From Haplomitrium mnioides (taxonomy: Eukaryota; Marchantiophyta; Haplomitriopsida; Calobryales): a stretch of DNA of 34,182 nt. Both the position numbers and the translations under genes were made by a program. Below, in pieces: positions 30,966 to 34,182 of this stretch. Every line of letters starts with the position of its first letter. Position 1 is the stretch's first letter. The DNA lies in contig JBNGIS010038074.1 in assembly GCA_049999725.1 (NCBI GenBank), positions 1-34,182 of the forward strand, given 5' to 3'. The notes under the pieces are model-generated. The model was given only the letters and a program-made list of their open reading frames with translations. It did no database searches and was not told where the DNA came from.

Positions 30966-32414
30966 AAGTGCTCGCAAAGAATTAAAGAAATAATCTTCAC
31001 CCAACAAAAGATCTTTGTTGTCCATCAAGCGGTCAAAGTTGAATCTTTCTTTTGAGTATTCCAAAATATCTATAAAAAATGGTTCAACATAGAGATTCTA
31101 TACAGTTGTAGACCTTTCTTCATCCGCATCTGAAGGAAACGTCAATATTCGTGATCAAAATATGTTTATTCAGAACACAAAAAGCATGGAATCTGTGGAC
31201 AGTTTTAATTTTAGAGATGAGCCACTCTCTCTAATAACACCACTCAAACAACGATTGATTTCATTTCAAGTTGCACCTCGCAAAGAGATTGAGACATCTG
31301 AAACAAATCAAATTCTTTTGGAGGAGTCTTCAGATGATAGTTTGGAAAACGATTCTAAAGAGTCTTAATCAATCAACATTTCTTTGGAGTAATTGCCAAT
31401 GGCACCGATTTTACTACAAAAAACATTTCTTTCTAATGGAGATATTGATCAAGATTCGATTTCAAAATGGTGAAGTTCTCCCAATCTCCAAGAAGAAACT
31501 CATCTCTTGAAAATATTTTGCAATAGAACAAACAATGTTTACGATGATGACCAAGATCTTCAAGATGAATTATATCCGATTGTTGGATACGCTTACGAAT
31601 TGAATCATCCAGCACAACATAAGAGTTCTTTGTTTGAGCCAAAACCCAAACGGGCAAACATTTTATGCAAAAATTCTTTGCAAAAAGTCCATCATGACGA
31701 GAGCTTTGTGAAGAAAAAACTCGATCCAATGTTCATTTCTAAATTGAAGAGAATTTCTTGTTGTCGAAACAATTGCTTGTCATTGTGCAAGACATATTTT
31801 TTTAAAACTGTGAGAGAAACGTACTTTCGACAAAGCATGAAGAATCGAGATATCACATTGTAGTGGGGAATACTAAGAAAAGACTTTGATGTTGAAATCG
31901 GTTTATACTACTTGGCAGTACCTCTGTCTATACAAGAGCCTTCAAATTAATATTAGCAGTAGGGAATGATAGAATCCAAACGATTCAAAATCTCAAAAAT
32001 AGAGACCTTATAGGCATTTTTAGAAAAAGAGAACTGTCTGCTAAAGGAGTTTTTGTGTGTGAATGGATGGAAAATTTTTTTCCAAGGACATTGTGTGAGA
32101 ATGCCCACTCACAAAGTATACAACTTGCCCGATAATTTTACAAAATAGGAAGTTTATGACTACTACACAACTTATTTGAAAGAGAAAGATTCCCATTGTA
32201 TTCTTAAATTCTCGGGTTTTACAAAACATTGGGGAACTCATTTTCCAAATGTAAAAATTCCAAATTGCAATAGATTTGCTATTTGTGAAACATGCAAAAG
32301 AAATAAAATCTTTGCGAGAAAAATCTGTCTTAGAGTCTAACAAAGGTAACAAATTTTCTTCTATTTTGACACCTTTGGCTAATTCATCTCTTCTTCTCTA
32401 GACTCAAAGCCTAC

Positions 32415-34182
32415 TTCTAGAGATGTTATGTTTTCTCAACTTACAGCTAAAAGATTTTTTTTTGAAGTTATTTAGCCAAGAAGATTTGAGTCGAATAATT
32501 CTTAGTAAGTTCTATGCTCACATAGACTCTATTGTTTTATATTTCAATTTTAACCTTGTCTGCAGTCAAATAAAGCCAGAAAATGAATTTGATTATTGTG
32601 GTGACCTTAGCCTTGCAACAAGTTTTGTTTTTGTTCTTTTAAATGAAGAGCTCTTGTAAAACAAAACTTGAAAAAACCGCTTTTGTTGTTCGTAAATCCT
32701 ATGTGCGCATAGGATTTCTTCTGATTCTCTTAAAACCACTAGTGACAACATTCACAACAAGCCATGATATTGGTGTTGTTGTATTGGTCTTTTACGCGCA
32801 TACGATTAGTTGTTGTCTCTACTCATCCTAAACGCTCAGAGGATGTGTTCTGGTAACATTTGTTTGCAAATCTTGTTTTTTCTTCTCAAAATAGATTTTC
32901 CTTTTTTCAAATTGCCCAAAGTTTATTTTTAATCATTTACAATGTGTTTTGTTACAACAAATTCAAACATTTGCTTAAGATGACTTGAATGTTTTTTACA
33001 CTTCAGGTTGTGTCTTGAAGTTACAAGTATCGATATATGTTTTACCGAACTATTTTTATGTCCTTCGTGCTTTGTGACGATGCAGTCAAATATAATCGTC
33101 AATTGTTTCTTCATCGTGACCAACAAATGAAAGAAAGAACAAAACTTACAAACCATAGAAGAAAATGTTATGCCGATAGTCAAAAGTACTTGGGAAGTGG
33201 ATGCCGAGAAAGTGGTATTTTTAATAAGGGACAAAAAAAGTGAGGACTGCTATAAGTTCTTTACAGATTTTGATATTCAATGGTGGAATGACTTTTTTCT
33301 AGCTCAACAAGAGATTGCGGCCTACATCCTTGAAAAAAAAAAGGACAACTCGAAGCAGAATTTACCTTTCCACCTTCACAACAGTCAAATACTTGTAATA
33401 ATTCTCAAAATGTTTGTCTAGATTCTCATCTTGATGCTCAATAGAAACAAGAAGATACATTAGTACAATAAATACTTTCTATATGTCAAGCAATCTATGA
33501 TAGAGCACCTATGTCACAAGAATGGACTCTTTCGCACAATACTCGATACAGGCATAAATTCGGCAATCTACATGAGATGAAAGCTAGAATGTTCATTTGT
33601 GTTGTTGCATCTATGGATCCAAAGAGCAGACCGTTTTGGTTTGCCAAAGTTCTCAAAGTTTTGTCATTTGATCAAGAAGATCCTCCAAACCCGAAACGAG
33701 TACGAGTTCAATGGTTTGCTTGTTTGGCTGAAGATGCATTTTTTGGACAATACTTCCTAGAAAAATTAGTAACAACAAAATGGAAATGCAAATCCAAGTT
33801 ACATATTGATGTAATTGATATGACACAAATCATGATTACGTCTTTTGATTTTCTTCTTACCAAAAAAAACCAATTGAGAAAAACCACTCTAGCTACCATT
33901 AAGCAAATATATTTGATAGAAAAGACAAAAAGTCCTCAATCCTAGAATGTTTTAAAGAGAATCAATTAGTTTCATTAACACTGAGATAGATCAAGCAAAC
34001 CTTAATGAATCTTCTAAAATTGAATCCGAAGAAGTCGAGACCAGTGACTAAAGTCAATCAAGAATTTTATTCTATATTTTGTATTTGAAAGTATGGTGTA
34101 ATTTAAGATGATTATTTTCAAAAGTACTTGAAAATCTTTTTTAGCAACTTGTTGGATTTTTTGCCAACTTGAACTTGTGACT
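32415..34182 (+). repeat. Direct repeat of window positions 1-1780
   Basis: CTAGAGATGTTAT begins both copies (1 and about 32415) and similarity runs, apart from two complementary deletions, to the common 3' string TTGCCAACTTGAACTTGTGA (about 1740-1759 and 34160-34180). Copy spacing is about 32.4 kb, same orientation. Confidence 0.9.
33511..33945 (+). pseudogene. C-terminal domain of the DUF7869-type protein (open in copy 2 only)
   Basis: A 144-residue open stretch reads ARMFICVVASMDPKSRPFWF AKVLKV, KRVRVQWFACLAEDAFFGQY, FLEKLVTTKWKCKS, IDMTQIMITSFDFLLTKKNQ and ATIKQIYLI. It has the look of a small beta-barrel (a short F-W-x-A-K-V strand followed by V-x-V-Q-W) then a helical tail. This part is absent from copy 1. 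Role unknown. Confidence 0.6.

Larger units (their letters stand above)
30623..34182 (+). pseudogene. DUF7869-type transposase-like pseudogene, copy 2 (core deleted)
   Basis: Exon 1 (30623-30771) begins MAGDLKGKKRLEFQDSSS and ends at donor GTGAGT. Exon 2 starts near 31108 and reads DLSSASEGNVNIRDQNMFIQ and an acidic EESSDDSLENDSKES. With breaks follow YPIVGYAYELNHPAQHKSSL, ISCCRNNCLSLCKTYFFKTV, then HCVRMPTHKVYNLPDNFTK and HWGTHFPNVKIPNCNRFAIC ETCKR (about 32095-32300), a Cys-containing region typical of this family before the core. From 33037 come LHRDQQMKERTKLTNHRRK and YADSQKYLG, then the core is missing: 33191-33192 jumps to the equivalent of copy 1 position 1591. The C-terminal region (33511-33945: FICVVASMDPKSRPFWFAKV, VRVQWFAC) is present. 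The 3' end continues past the window. Confidence 0.72.

Noticed and set aside
1-34182. That the direct repeats at 1-1780 and 32415-34182 are LTRs of one giant element
   Set aside because: They contain internal coding and intron sequence of a transposase-like gene and differ by large deletions; copy 2 extends far upstream of the shared part. Two dispersed copies explain this better.

Overview
This window looks like nuclear DNA of a land plant. It is AT-rich, has GT/AG introns with pyrimidine tracts, carries Ty1/copia and chromodomain Ty3/gypsy retrotransposons with tRNA-Met-type primer sites, and contains a transposase-like family (DUF7869 type) that I associate with mosses, lycophytes and ferns. 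A seedless plant is my best guess; the species cannot be named. Every protein-coding locus I can read is broken by stop codons or frameshifts, so this is a repeat-dominated region with no intact host gene.

Layout. 1-1780: 3' half of a DUF7869-type transposase-like pseudogene on the + strand (copy 1), followed by a short 53-bp tandem repeat (2217-2385) and featureless AT-rich DNA to 3867. 3868-18895: a satellite made of two alternating ~84-bp monomers (~165-175-bp dimer). It is split by a copia element (6513-14818, minus strand, two 253-bp LTRs) and by the 3' end of a + strand chromovirus (15346-16482). 18904-18990: a second piece of that chromovirus end.

19244-30158: a four-exon pseudogene on the minus strand. 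Its C-terminal part carries, in order, motifs IV, X, I and II of an amino (N4-cytosine/N6-adenine) DNA methyltransferase. Its introns contain tandem arrays of a 24-bp near-palindrome built around GTCCATGCGCGCATGGAC. A 6.1-kb chromovirus (23609-29707, minus strand, two 519-bp LTRs, perfect 5-bp target duplication) sits inside one of these arrays.

30159-30622: a short spacer with two outward-facing TATA boxes, each about 180 nt from the start codon of the gene it faces. 30623-34182: DUF7869-type copy 2 on the + strand, diverging from the methyltransferase gene. Copies 1 and 2 are about 32 kb apart in the same orientation and have lost different, non-overlapping internal segments.

The most notable reading is that the methyltransferase gene and the transposase-like gene form a divergently transcribed pair with shared palindromic repeats in their introns. 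That would fit the remains of a large DNA transposon (or a linked selfish module) carrying its own DNA methyltransferase. The pairing is seen once in this window; its mobility is inference.
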